Both the position numbers and the translations under genes were made by a program. A stretch of 64,000 nucleotides of DNA from Acidobacteriota bacterium (lineage in GTDB: Bacteria; Acidobacteriota; Thermoanaerobaculia; Multivoradales; Multivoraceae). Every line of letters begins with the position of its first letter. Within the stretch, counting starts at the first letter, position 1. The notes beneath the pieces are model-generated. The model saw nothing but the letters and a program-made list of their open reading frames with translations, was not told where the DNA came from and did no database searches. Shown here piece by piece: positions 52,344-62,532 of the stretch. The stretch spans positions 1 through 64,000 of the forward strand of contig QQVD01000053.1 of NCBI GenBank assembly GCA_003388555.1. The letters run 5' to 3'.

Positions 52344-53135
52344 AGGGAAGCTGCTCCTCGCGGTTTGGAAGGTGCTGGTTCGAAGGTGCTGGATCGAAGA
52401 CTGGACCGACGTCGGACTGACGGCGAACCGAGGCAGGGCGGAGAGACGGCCACGCGGAGGTGGCGACGGCCTCCGTCGGCTTGCTCTCTGTCGTGTTGGC
52501 TGTCTGTCCTGGTGGCTCTGTTCCTGCTGCGGATCTGCTGCTGTCGTGGCGCGATGCGCTGCCGGCTTCCTGCCACTGGCCGATTGCCGGAAGGGCCTCC
52601 CTCCTCGACGCGGCTTGCGCGGCGTGCCCGCGGCGCCGCGACGCACCGGTGCGCCGGTGCGCCGAGAGGGGGACAGCCGCAGCCCCGGGCGACCGCTCGT
52701 CGCGGCCATCCACCGAAGCGCCGACGACGGCACGCGACCCGCGTCGACGAGGCACCGGCCCGGCGGCGGCAGGGCGGCGCGTGAACGCTCGGGCCCGCCG
52801 ATCGATGCCCGCAGCGCCAGCGCGGCGCAGCCCTCCCAGCATAGCTGCGTTCCCGCCTGCAAGAACAGGGGCGGCAAGCGTCGTGGGGACGCCTCCCGGG
52901 GGCAGCTGGCGGGCATCGGGCCCCGAAGTCCTCGTCCGCTTCCTCGCCACCCGGTCCGCGGCCTGGCTCGTGCCGAGCTTCACAGCGCCGCGGCTCGCGG
53001 CTGCCGGCGCAGTGCACCGCTGGCCGTCCCGGTCCATCGCTCGCTCTGGCGAGCTCAGGCGGCGGCGGGCTCGACGCGCCCGCCCCGCGTTGACAGTGCG
53101 CAGGGCAGGGCCTTAGAGTCCGGCCTTGTGTCGAT
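52344..53135. other. Intergenic region, nothing recognised
   Basis: A 792-nt gap between yebC (-) and tRNA-Pro (+), the longest unexplained stretch. It contains a short duplicated GAAGGTGCTGG unit (about 52367-52390) and at its right end the tRNA-Pro promoter. Open frames on both strands translate to Arg/Ala/Pro-rich nonsense without any recognisable domain; none was accepted. Confidence 0.5.
53090..53119 (+). promoter_or_regulatory. Promoter of tRNA-Pro and probably the tRNA cluster
   Basis: TTGACA (53090-53095), 18-nt spacer, TAGAGT (53114-53119), ending 17 nt before the mature tRNA-Pro. The four tRNAs follow within about 520 nt in the same orientation and could be one transcript. Confidence 0.7.
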
Positions 53136-53209
53136 CGGGGCGTGGCGCAGCCTGGTAGCGCACCTGCCTTGGGCGCAGGGGGTCATCAGTTCAAATCTGA
53201 TCGCCCCGA
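53136..53209 (+). tRNA. tRNA-Pro (anticodon TGG), CCA not encoded
   Basis: Acceptor CGGGGCG (53136-53142) pairs with CGCCCCG (53202-53208), discriminator A at 53209. Anticodon arm CCTGC-CTTGGGC-GCAGG gives anticodon TGG. T-arm with GTTCAAAT. The mature 3' end is followed by TTCC rather than CCA, so CCA must be added by the nucleotidyltransferase, unlike the other tRNAs in this window. Confidence 0.95.
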
Positions 53210-53224
53210 TTCCTGATCCCCCCA

Positions 53225-53301
53225 CTGCCTGTAGCTCAGTTGGATAGAGCGGCGGCCTTCTAAGCCGCGGGTCGGGGGTTCGAATCCCTCCAGGCAGGCC
53301 A
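53225..53301 (+). tRNA. tRNA-Arg (anticodon TCT), CCA encoded
   Basis: Acceptor CTGCCTG (53225-53231) pairs perfectly with CAGGCAG (53291-53297); discriminator G, then CCA at 53299-53301. Anticodon arm GCGGC-CTTCTAA-GCCGC gives TCT, reading AGA/AGG. T-loop GTTCGAAT. Confidence 0.95.
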
Positions 53302-53442
53302 GCCATCCCGGCGACCTGAGCCGCCGACGACACGGAGACCTCGACGAGCGAGGTCGGTTCGATGGGCCGAGAGGGCCTGCGGTCCTCAGCGATCCAGTGG
53401 GTCACCCAGTGGGTCCTCGGCGGATCCGGCGGATCGTGACAT

Positions 53443-53518
53443 GGTGGGCGTAGCTCAATGGTAGAGCCCCTGGTTGTGGTCCAGGTGGTTGGGGGTTCGA
53501 GTCCCCTCGCCCACCCCA
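53443..53518 (+). tRNA. tRNA-His (anticodon GTG), CCA encoded
   Basis: Acceptor GTGGGCG (53444-53450) pairs with CGCCCAC (53508-53514); the extra G-1 at 53443 faces discriminator C at 53515, the tRNA-His identity pair; CCA follows (53516-53518). Anticodon arm CCTGG-TTGTGGT-CCAGG gives GTG. It lies next to a histidine-catabolism operon. Confidence 0.96.
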
Positions 53519-53576
53519 CGCGCGAAACGCCGCTCCACGCGTCGTCGATCGACCGTAGAGAGGTCCGAAGGATCAG

Positions 53577-53653
53577 GCGCCCGTAGCTCAGCTGGATAGA
53601 GCGACAGCCTCCGGAGCTGTAGGTCAGAGGTTCGAATCCTCTCGGGCGCACCA
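53577..53653 (+). tRNA. tRNA-Arg (anticodon CCG), CCA encoded
   Basis: Acceptor GCGCCCG (53577-53583) pairs with CGGGCGC (53643-53649); discriminator A and CCA at 53651-53653. Anticodon arm ACAGC-CTCCGGA-GCTGT gives CCG, reading CGG, a frequent arginine codon in this GC-rich genome. Confidence 0.95.
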
Positions 53654-53704
53654 CTTCCCGCCGCCTCCCGCCAACGATCCCACGCAATCGGCGCAGCGGG
53701 CGGC

Positions 53705-55422
<1,718 letters not shown>

Positions 55423-55426
<4 letters not shown>

Positions 55427-56442
55427 GGTGGCAGCTCCTCGTCGGGCTGGTCGCAGCCGCAGCGGCGCCGCGGCTGCTGGTTCGCGGGGTGGACCGTTCG
55501 ACGGTCCCCGGGCAGGTCCGTGCTCGGGGCCGACGGCGGGTTCCTTCTGCGTTCGCCGAGCCCTTCGGATGCTGCGGCATCCGGGTGCTCCCGGCGCGGG
55601 GCGTCGTGCCCAGGCCGACGCGCCAGCTCGCCACGCAGCAGCTCGTCGAGCGCGACGAGCAGCTCGCCGAGACGAGGTCGCAGGTAGGCGACCTTGCCGG
55701 TGTCGAGCTCCCACGGCGGCTCCTCGTGGCGCAGGTAGGCGCGCTGCGCCAGCTCGAGCTGCAGCGTGTGCACCCCCGCCGCGGGGTCGGCATGGTGGCG
55801 GGTGGTCCAACCGCCACGGAAGCGGCCGTCGAGCACGCAGTCGTCGCGGCCGAACCAGCTAGCGCCGTGGGCGCTCGCCAGCCTGGTGATCGCCGGGTCG
55901 CAGGTGCGGCCGCCGTCGCTGCCGAAGTTGACGATCGGCAGGACCCCCTCGAACAGGAACGGCAGCCGAGAGCGGATCGAGTGCCCGTCGAAGAGCAGCA
56001 CGTGCGGATGCCGACGGCGCAGACGGAGCAGCTGCCGGCGCAGCTCGTCGTGGTAGGGCGTGTGCAGCCGATCGCGCCGACGGGCGATCTCGTCGCCTCC
56101 GGGCGGCTTCGAAGGCTCGTAGATCGAGCGTCCGGCGAAATCGACCTCGGGGCACAATCCCGTGGTGTTCCGGTCCGGATACAACGAGCTCCCGGTCGGG
56201 TCGCGATTGAGGTCGATGTAGTAGCGCGAGTGCGTCGCCACGAGCACGGTGGCGTCGGGCAGCAGCCCTTCGTAGAGCTCGTCGACGTGCCAGTCGGTGT
56301 CGGCGAGAGCCCGGCCGCGAGCATTGAGCGGCGGGGCGAGATCGGGGGGCAGGGCGGTGCCGGCGTGCGGGAAGGCGAGCACGATCGGCCCCTCTCCCGG
56401 GCGCAGTCGGTAACCGGAGTGCCCGGACCGCTCGCCGTTCAC
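55423..56442 (-). CDS. hutG: N-formylglutamate amidohydrolase
   Basis: A 339-residue enzyme of the FGase family that hydrolyses N-formylglutamate to glutamate and formate, the last step of this histidine pathway. Typical sequences are [46 protein letters not shown] and [15 protein letters not shown]. After the domain ends (about residue 275) there is a Pro/Arg-rich tail of about 60 residues that looks disordered. GTG 56442 overlaps the hutH stop (GTGA) and its stop overlaps hutU, so three genes are translationally chained. Confidence 0.92.
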
Positions 56443-57998
56443 GGCGTGCACCCGCCGGAAGGCAGTCGCCGAGGATGGGAGATGGCGGCCTCGAGCTGGG
56501 CCGAACGCACGATCGAGCCGTCGCGGATGCGGCGCGCCGCCAGCTCCAGCTCCGGCGCCAGCAGACGATCGTCCTCGAGCATCGGCACCTCGCGGCGCAG
56601 GGCGGAGTGCGCCCGCTGCAGCAGTGGCGAGGTGCGGTGCGGCGCCCGCAGGTCGATCCCCTGTGCCGCGACCAGGAGCTCGATGCCGAGGATCGCGGCG
56701 AGGTTGCCGGCCATCTCGTGCAGCCGGCGCGCCGCGTGGGTCGCCATCGAGACGTGGTCCTCCTGGTTGGCGGAGGTCGGCGTCGAGTCGATCGAGCACG
56801 GCGCCGCGCGCTGCTTGTTCTCAGCCATCAGCGCCGCCGCGGTCACCTCGGCGATCATGAAGCCGGAGTGCACGCCGGGCTCCGGCGTCAGGAAGGCGGG
56901 CAGGCCGTAGCTAAGCGCCGGATCGACCAGCATCGCGATGCGTCTCTGCGCCAGCGAGCCCACCTCGGCCAGCGCCAGCGCCAGCTGGTCGGCGGCGAAG
57001 GCGACGCATTCGGCGTGGAAGTTGCCACCGGAGAGGATCTCCCCGCTCTCCTCCAGGACCACCGGGTTGTCGGTCACCGCGTTGGCCTCGATCTCGAGGC
57101 AGGCAGCCGACTGGCGCCAGAGGTCGATGCAGGCGCCCATCACCTGCGGCTGACAGCGCAGACAGTACGGGTCCTGCACCCGCTGATCGCCCTCGCGATG
57201 GCTCTCGCGGATCCCCGAGCCGGCCATCAGCGAGCGCAGCCAGCACGCCGCCTCGATCTGACCCGGCTGGCCGCGCAGCTCGTGCAGCTCGGCGCGGAAC
57301 GGCACCGTCGAACCCATCGCCGCGTCGGTGCTCATCGCACCGGTGACCAGGGCCCCCTGCAGCAGGGTGCGGGCCTCGAACAGGGCGGCCAGCGCCAGCG
57401 CGGTCGAGCACTGGGTGCCGTTGATCATCCCGAGCCCCTCCTTGGGGGCGAGCTCGAGCGGCTCGAGCCCCACCGATCGCAGCGCTTCGCCCGCCGGCAG
57501 CAGCCGCCGGCCCACCGTCGCCTCGCCCTCGCCGAGCAGCACTGCCGTCAGGTGCGCCAGCGGCGCCAGGTCGCCGGAGGCACCGACCGATCCCTGCGCC
57601 GGGATCCGCGGCACCACGTCCCGCTCGAGCAGTGCGACGAGACGCTCGATCAGCTCCCAGCGCACGCCGGATGCGCCGCGCGCCAGCGAGATCACCTTGA
57701 GCAGAATCATCAGCCGCACCACCGGCGGCTCGAGCGCAGGGCCGACACCGCAGCAGTGCGAGAGGATCAGGTTGCGCTGCAGTCGGCGGCGGTCGGCGGC
57801 TCCGATACGCGTCTGCTGCAGCTTGCCGAAGCCGGTGTTGACCCCGTAGACCGGGCTCTCGCCGGCCGCCGAGCCGGCGACGATCTCCGCCGCTCGCTCG
57901 ACCCGTCGGCGATCTCCCGCAGCGATCTCGATCGTGCCGCCGTCACGCCAGAAGCTCTCCAGCTGTTCGAGGCTCACCGCGCCCGGGGTCAACTCCAC
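56439..57998 (-). CDS. hutH: Histidine ammonia-lyase
   Basis: A 519-residue enzyme that eliminates ammonia from histidine to give urocanate, the entry step. The MIO prosthetic group forms from Ala-Ser-Gly in [14 protein letters not shown] (residues 140-142). [36 protein letters not shown] and [18 protein letters not shown] are family motifs. I use GTG 57998, which overlaps the end of hutI by 10 nt; a longer upstream extension would be Arg-rich and is rejected. Confidence 0.96.
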   Translation of the reverse strand: MELTPGAVSLEQLESFWRDGGTIEIAAGDRRRVERAAEIVAGSAAGESPVYGVNTGFGKLQQTRIGAADRRRLQRNLILSHCCGVGPALEPPVVRLMILLKVISLARGASGVRWELIERLVALLERDVVPRIPAQGSVGASGDLAPLAHLTAVLLGEGEATVGRRLLPAGEALRSVGLEPLELAPKEGLGMINGTQCSTALALAALFEARTLLQGALVTGAMSTDAAMGSTVPFRAELHELRGQPGQIEAACWLRSLMAGSGIRESHREGDQRVQDPYCLRCQPQVMGACIDLWRQSAACLEIEANAVTDNPVVLEESGEILSGGNFHAECVAFAADQLALALAEVGSLAQRRIAMLVDPALSYGLPAFLTPEPGVHSGFMIAEVTAAALMAENKQRAAPCSIDSTPTSANQEDHVSMATHAARRLHEMAGNLAAILGIELLVAAQGIDLRAPHRTSPLLQRAHSALRREVPMLEDDRLLAPELELAARRIRDGSIVRSAQLEAAISHPRRLPSGGCTP

Positions 57999-59314
57999 CG
58001 CACTGCCTCCGCGGCGAGCTCGCCGCAGTCGATCCAGCGGTCGCCGACCAGACGGTGCGGCGTCGGCTGTCCACCGATCCGGTAGCAGAGCTCCACCGGG
58101 TCCTCGAGCGGCCAGCTCAGCAGCTCGGCGCGCCGCCCGACTTCGATCGTCCCCACCTCGTCCTCCAGTCCGAGCACCCGCGCCCCGGCACGGGTGACGC
58201 CGACGAGCGCCTCGTCGGGCAGCGTGCCGAGCAGCGTGCAAGCCATGTTGGCCGCGAGCAGCAGCGAGCCGAGCGGCGAGGAGCCCGGATTCCAGTCGGT
58301 GGCCACGGCGATCTCGACCCCGGCCCGGCGCAGCGACTCGACCGGCGGGCGCCTGGTCTCGCGCAGGGTGTACAGCGCCCCCGGCAGCAGCACGGCCACG
58401 CTGCCGCTCCGGCGCATCGCCTCGACTCCCGCCGGGCCGAGGTACTCGAGGTGGTCGGCGGAGCGCGCACCGAGCCGCGCCGCCAGCTCCGCAGCGCCCG
58501 AGGCCGAGAGCTGCTCGGCGTGCATGCGCAGCGACAGACCCAGGTCGGCCGCCGCCCGCAACACCCGTTCGCTCTGCTCGAGATCGAAGGCGATGTTCTC
58601 GCAGAAGACGTCGGCCTGGTCGGCGAGCCCCTCATCGACCGCGGCGGGGAGGATCTCTTCGCAGATCTCGTCGACGTAGCGCTCCGGGCGATCCCGATGC
58701 TCCGGCGGCACCGCGTGAGCCGCCAGCAGGGTGGTGCGCACCCGCAGACCGGGGAGCAGCTCGCCGAGCTCGCGTGCGGCACGCAGCATCTCGAGCTCGG
58801 AGTCGATCCGCAGGCCGTAGCCCGACTTGATCTCCACCGTGCCGACGCCCTCGCGCAGCAGGTGGGCCGAACGCGCCGCGGCGCTGCGCACCAGCTCCTC
58901 GCGACTCGCCGCCCGGGTCGCCCGCACGGTCGAGAGGATGCCGCCGCCGGCGCGGGCGATCTGCTCGTACGAGACGCCGGAGAGGCGCTGCTCGAACTCG
59001 GCCGCGCGCGAGCCGCCGTAGACGAGGTGGGTGTGGCAGTCGACCAGCGCCGGGGTGACCAGCGGTCCCGGCGCCGGCGAGCGCGGCCAGTCGGCGTAGG
59101 CGCGTGGCAGCCCGTCTGCGACTCCGACCCACTCGATGCGTCCGTCGCGCACCGCCACCGCGGCGGCCTCGATGGCACCGAGGCGTGCGGCTTCGTCATC
59201 GGTGGCCGCGGCGCCGCGGTCGCGCATCGTGGCGAGACGGGCCGCGGTGATCACCCGACCCTCGGCGGAGTCACCCGCGGAGCCGTTCCGGTGCTGGTGG
59301 GGGGATGGGCTCAT
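57989..59314 (-). CDS. hutI: Imidazolonepropionase
   Basis: A 441-residue amidohydrolase that opens the ring of 4-imidazolone-5-propionate to N-formiminoglutamate, the third step. Metal-binding sequences are [20 protein letters not shown] and HAVPPEH, with [20 protein letters not shown] and the catalytic region [14 protein letters not shown]. First gene of the minus-strand hut operon; ATG 59314 faces hutF across a 188-nt divergent region. The N-terminal 20 residues are Ser/His-rich and may be a longer start than used. Confidence 0.95.
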   Translation of the reverse strand: MSPSPHQHRNGSAGDSAEGRVITAARLATMRDRGAAATDDEAARLGAIEAAAVAVRDGRIEWVGVADGLPRAYADWPRSPAPGPLVTPALVDCHTHLVYGGSRAAEFEQRLSGVSYEQIARAGGGILSTVRATRAASREELVRSAAARSAHLLREGVGTVEIKSGYGLRIDSELEMLRAARELGELLPGLRVRTTLLAAHAVPPEHRDRPERYVDEICEEILPAAVDEGLADQADVFCENIAFDLEQSERVLRAAADLGLSLRMHAEQLSASGAAELAARLGARSADHLEYLGPAGVEAMRRSGSVAVLLPGALYTLRETRRPPVESLRRAGVEIAVATDWNPGSSPLGSLLLAANMACTLLGTLPDEALVGVTRAGARVLGLEDEVGTIEVGRRAELLSWPLEDPVELCYRIGGQPTPHRLVGDRWIDCGELAAEAVRWS

Positions 59315-59412
59315 GAGGGTTCTCGGGTCCGGGGTTGGCCGCTGCGGTGTTCCGACGGGGAACCGCCGAGCTCCGGCGCTGCCGGATGTTGGCCTGGCTC
59401 ACCGCCCTGCCG

Positions 59413-59425
59413 GGGTCGACGACCC
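59413..59425. promoter_or_regulatory. Candidate HutC operator (dyad) in the hutI-hutF gap
   Basis: GGGTCG-A-CGACCC is a perfect 6+6 dyad in the middle of the divergent promoter region. It is a plausible GntR-type binding site by position and symmetry, but does not match a known HutC consensus that I can recall with certainty. Confidence 0.25.
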
Positions 59426-59502
59426 TCGGGAGCAGGCCGCCGGTCGCGGTCGGCGGCCGAGTCTTCGCGCCAGCGCTCCGGACTCTGACAGCATCGCCGA
59501 TT

Positions 59503-60945
59503 ATGCCTAGGCAATTCAGCAGGATCCAAGCCGAGCGCGCCCTGCTGCCGCAGGGCTGGCGGCGCGACGTCTCGGTGGAGCTCGGCGACGACGGCCGCAT
59601 CGCGAGGATCCGGATCGGAGACGCCGACGCCGCGCTGACGCCGCAGGGCGCAGCGGTGAGGGTCGAGACGCTGGTGCCAGCAGTCTCCAATCTGCACAGT
59701 CACTCGTTCCAGCTCGCCTTCGCCGGTCGCACCGAGGGCGCCGACGCGGTTTCTCCCGAGCAGGCTGGTGGGCAGCCGCCGAGCTTCTGGAGCTGGCGCG
59801 ACGTCATGTACTCCTGGGCGGCGCGGCTCGAGGCCGACGACATCGAGGCGATCGCCGCGCTCGCCTTCGCCACGATGCTCGAGTCGGGCTACGGCTCGGT
59901 CTGCGAGTTCCACTACCTGCACCACGACCGCAGCGGTCACGCCTACGCGGATCCCGCGGAGCTGTCGGCGCGCATCGTCACGGCCGCCGAGACCGCCGGA
60001 ATCGGCCTCACCCTGCTGCCGGTGCTCTACAGCTACGGCGGTCTCGACCAGGAGCCTCTGAAGACGTCCCAGCGCCGCTTCGGCTGCACGCTCGAGCAGT
60101 TCGCCGAGCTGCTCGCCGCGGCCAGCCGTCACGTCGGCTCCGGGTCGCGGGACGGACGTTGCGGCGTCGCCCTGCACTCGCTGCGCGCAGTCTCGCCGCA
60201 ACAGCTCGGCGCGCTGCCGCAGCTCCTGGGCGAGGTCGGCGTCGACGCCCCGGTGCACCTGCACGTCGCCGAGCAACCCGCCGAGGTGGAGGCGGTGCAG
60301 GCGGTGCTCGGGGCGCGACCGGTGGCCTGGCTGCTCGACAACGCCCCGGTGGGACCGAACTGGTGCCTGGTGCACGCCACCCACGTCGATCCGATCGAGG
60401 TGCGCGGCCTCGCCGCCAGCGGCGCCACCATCGGTCTGTGCCCGGTCACCGAGGCCGATCTCGGCGACGGGGTGATGCCGGTGCGCGACCTGCTGGACGC
60501 CGGCGGGCGGTTCGGGGTCGGCACCGACTCCAACGTGCGCATCTCGCTGCGCGAAGAGCTGCGCCTGCTCGAGTACGGCCAACGTCTCGTCAGCCACCGG
60601 CGGCGGGCACTCGCGGACCGGCAGCACGGCACCGGCGAGTCGCTCTTGCGGCACGCCCTCAGCGGCGGCGCGGCGGCCGCGGGCCGTCACTGCGGCGCGA
60701 TCGAGGAGGGTGCGCTGGCCGATCTGGTGGCGCTCGAGCTCACCTCTCCCTGCTACGAGGGTGTGGCCGACGCCCAGCTGCTCGACGCCTGGCTGTTCGC
60801 CGCTCCGGCGCACGGTGTGCGCGAGGTCTGGTCGGCGGGACGGCACGTGGTGCAGGGCGGCCGTCACGTCCGCCGACCAGCGATCGAAGGGGCCGCGCGC
60901 GAGGCGCTGCGCCGGAGCGAAGACCGCTACCGGACCGGCCGTTGA
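59503..60945 (+). CDS. hutF: Formimidoylglutamate deiminase
   Basis: A 480-residue amidohydrolase that removes the imine nitrogen of N-formiminoglutamate as ammonia, giving N-formylglutamate for HutG. Metal ligands are in VSNLHSHSFQLAFAGRTEG, with HLHVAEQPAEVEAV, LVHATHVDPIEV and FGVGTDSNVRISLREELRLL. Length is near the family norm (about 450). ATG 59503 lies inside the palindrome TGCCTAGGCA (59504-59513). Its stop overlaps hutC (TTGA). With hutG this defines the five-step pathway. Confidence 0.95.
   Translation: MPRQFSRIQAERALLPQGWRRDVSVELGDDGRIARIRIGDADAALTPQGAAVRVETLVPAVSNLHSHSFQLAFAGRTEGADAVSPEQAGGQPPSFWSWRDVMYSWAARLEADDIEAIAALAFATMLESGYGSVCEFHYLHHDRSGHAYADPAELSARIVTAAETAGIGLTLLPVLYSYGGLDQEPLKTSQRRFGCTLEQFAELLAAASRHVGSGSRDGRCGVALHSLRAVSPQQLGALPQLLGEVGVDAPVHLHVAEQPAEVEAVQAVLGARPVAWLLDNAPVGPNWCLVHATHVDPIEVRGLAASGATIGLCPVTEADLGDGVMPVRDLLDAGGRFGVGTDSNVRISLREELRLLEYGQRLVSHRRRALADRQHGTGESLLRHALSGGAAAAGRHCGAIEEGALADLVALELTSPCYEGVADAQLLDAWLFAAPAHGVREVWSAGRHVVQGGRHVRRPAIEGAAREALRRSEDRYRTGR
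59504..59513. promoter_or_regulatory. Palindrome over the hutF start codon
   Basis: TGCCTAGGCA is a perfect 10-bp palindrome beginning inside the hutF ATG. CTAG-centred palindromes are unusual in such GC-rich DNA, so a regulator site or translational hairpin is possible; chance is also possible. Confidence 0.25.
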
Positions 60946-61691
60946 GCGACCGCGGCGGACGCCGCTCAGCGGCAGAGTCCGCGGAGAGCACGCCACGCTA
61001 CCTGCAGATCAAGCAGGCGGTGCTCGAGCAGATCCGCAGCGGCGTCTGGCGCCCCGGCGACCCGGTGCCCGGCGACGCCGAGGTGGCGAGGCGCTTCGGC
61101 TGCGCCCGGATGACGGCCCACCGCGCGCTCCGCGAGCTGGCCGACGAGGGGGTCATCGAACGCAGGCGACGCGCCGGATCGCGCGTCGCGCTGCGCACCA
61201 CCCGCAGTCTGCTGGTCGACGTGCCGCGCATCGACCTCGAGATCGAGGCCACCGGAGCCGAGTACGGTTACCGCCTGCTCGCACGGTCGCTCGGCCGCAC
61301 CACCCATTCGGCGCGGGCGCGCCTGCGGCTCGGCCCCGACGGGCGCACCCTGTGGCTGCTCTGCCTGCACCTGGCCGATCAGCGTCCGTACCAGCTCGAG
61401 GAGCGCTGGATCGACCTCGCCGCGGCGCCCGCCGCGGAGCACGAGTCGTTCCGCGACATCGGTCCCAACCGCTGGCTGCTCGAGCACGTGCCCTTCGTCG
61501 GCGCCGAGCACCTGATCCGCGCCGAGGCCGCCTCACGCCGCGCCGCGCGCCACCTCGAGGTCGAGCCGGGAGCGCCACTGCTGGTCCTCGAGCGCCGCAC
61601 CTTCCGCGAGCAACGGGTGGTGACCTGGGTGCGGCTCGCCCATCCCGGAGCCCGCTACGTGCTGCGCACCGCGTCCGGCGAGCACGGATGA
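60942..61691 (+). CDS. hutC: Histidine utilisation repressor HutC (GntR family)
   Basis: A 249-residue GntR/UTRA regulator. The winged helix spans about 18-85 (RYLQIKQAVLEQIRSGVWRP, EVARRFGCARMTAHRALREL), followed by a UTRA ligand domain (about 95-245) with the family sequences YQLEERWIDLAAAP, NRWLLEH and LEVEPGAPLLVLERRTF, as in HutC, which releases DNA on binding urocanate. TTG 60942 overlaps the hutF stop by 4 nt. By position it should control both the hutF-hutC and hutI-hutH-hutG-hutU units. Confidence 0.9.
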   Translation: MSDRGGRRSAAESAESTPRYLQIKQAVLEQIRSGVWRPGDPVPGDAEVARRFGCARMTAHRALRELADEGVIERRRRAGSRVALRTTRSLLVDVPRIDLEIEATGAEYGYRLLARSLGRTTHSARARLRLGPDGRTLWLLCLHLADQRPYQLEERWIDLAAAPAAEHESFRDIGPNRWLLEHVPFVGAEHLIRAEAASRRAARHLEVEPGAPLLVLERRTFREQRVVTWVRLAHPGARYVLRTASGEHG

Positions 61692-61764
61692 CGCGCGGCG
61701 CCGCCGCACCCGGTCCCTCGCCGGCGCAGACTCGCCGGGCCCGATGCCGACGACGGGACGCCGT

Positions 61765-62532
61765 CTACTGCGGCTTCATCTTGCCGCGACGGTCGTACGG
61801 TTCGACCATCGTCGCCCGCAGGTAGTCGCGGTTCATCCGGCCGATGAACTTGATGCTGATGTCCTTCGGGCAGGCAGCCTCGCACTCGCCGTAGTTGCGG
61901 CACGGGCCGAAGCCCTCATCCTCCATCTTCTCGACCATCGAGCGCACCCGCTCCATGCGCTCGGGCTGTCCCTGGGGCAGCAGTCCGAGGTGGGAGATCT
62001 TGGCGGCGGTGAACAGCATCGCGGCGCCGTTCGGGCAGGCGGCGACGCAGGCGCCGCAGCCGATGCAGCTCGCCGCGTCGAGGGCCTCCTCGGCGACCTC
62101 CGGCTCGATCGGCATGGTGTTGGGCTCCGGCTTGGGGCCCGAGTGCACCGTGATGTAGCCGCCGGACTGGATGATGCGGTCGAAGGCGGAGCGGTCGACG
62201 ACGAGATCGCGGACCACCGGGAACGCGGTCGCCCGCCACGGCTCGATGGTGATCGTCTCGCCGTCCGCGAAGTGGCGCATGTAGAGCTGGCAGGTGGTGC
62301 CGCCGCGACCACCGTGCGGCCGGCCGTTGATCACCAGGCAGCAGGTGCCGCAGACACCCTCGCGGCAGTCGGAGTCGAAGGCGACGGGATCGCCGCCGCT
62401 CTCGGTGAGCTGATCGTTGAGCTGGTCGAGCATCTCGAGGAACGACGAGTCGGCCGACACGTCGGAGACCTCGTAGTCCTCGAAGCGGCCCTGCGAGCCG
62501 TCCTGCCGCCAGATCTTGAGTGAGAAGTTCAT
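61765..62532 (-). CDS. sdhB: Succinate dehydrogenase/fumarate reductase iron-sulfur subunit
   Basis: A 255-residue subunit that carries electrons between FAD and the quinone site. The [2Fe-2S] cluster is bound by [20 protein letters not shown] and TTC downstream; the [4Fe-4S]/[3Fe-4S] clusters by [16 protein letters not shown] and [15 protein letters not shown]. The sequence type resembles the Bacteroidota/epsilon-type enzymes that work with a single di-haem cytochrome b. ATG 62532 overlaps the flavoprotein stop (ATGA). The direction (succinate oxidation or fumarate reduction) cannot be told from sequence. Confidence 0.94.
   Translation of the reverse strand: MNFSLKIWRQDGSQGRFEDYEVSDVSADSSFLEMLDQLNDQLTESGGDPVAFDSDCREGVCGTCCLVINGRPHGGRGGTTCQLYMRHFADGETITIEPWRATAFPVVRDLVVDRSAFDRIIQSGGYITVHSGPKPEPNTMPIEPEVAEEALDAASCIGCGACVAACPNGAAMLFTAAKISHLGLLPQGQPERMERVRSMVEKMEDEGFGPCRNYGECEAACPKDISIKFIGRMNRDYLRATMVEPYDRRGKMKPQ

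Noticed and set aside
52344-53135. Possible protein genes in the long gap before tRNA-Pro
   Set aside because: Frames on both strands are Arg/Ala/Pro-rich, without signal peptide, domain or ribosome-binding site.
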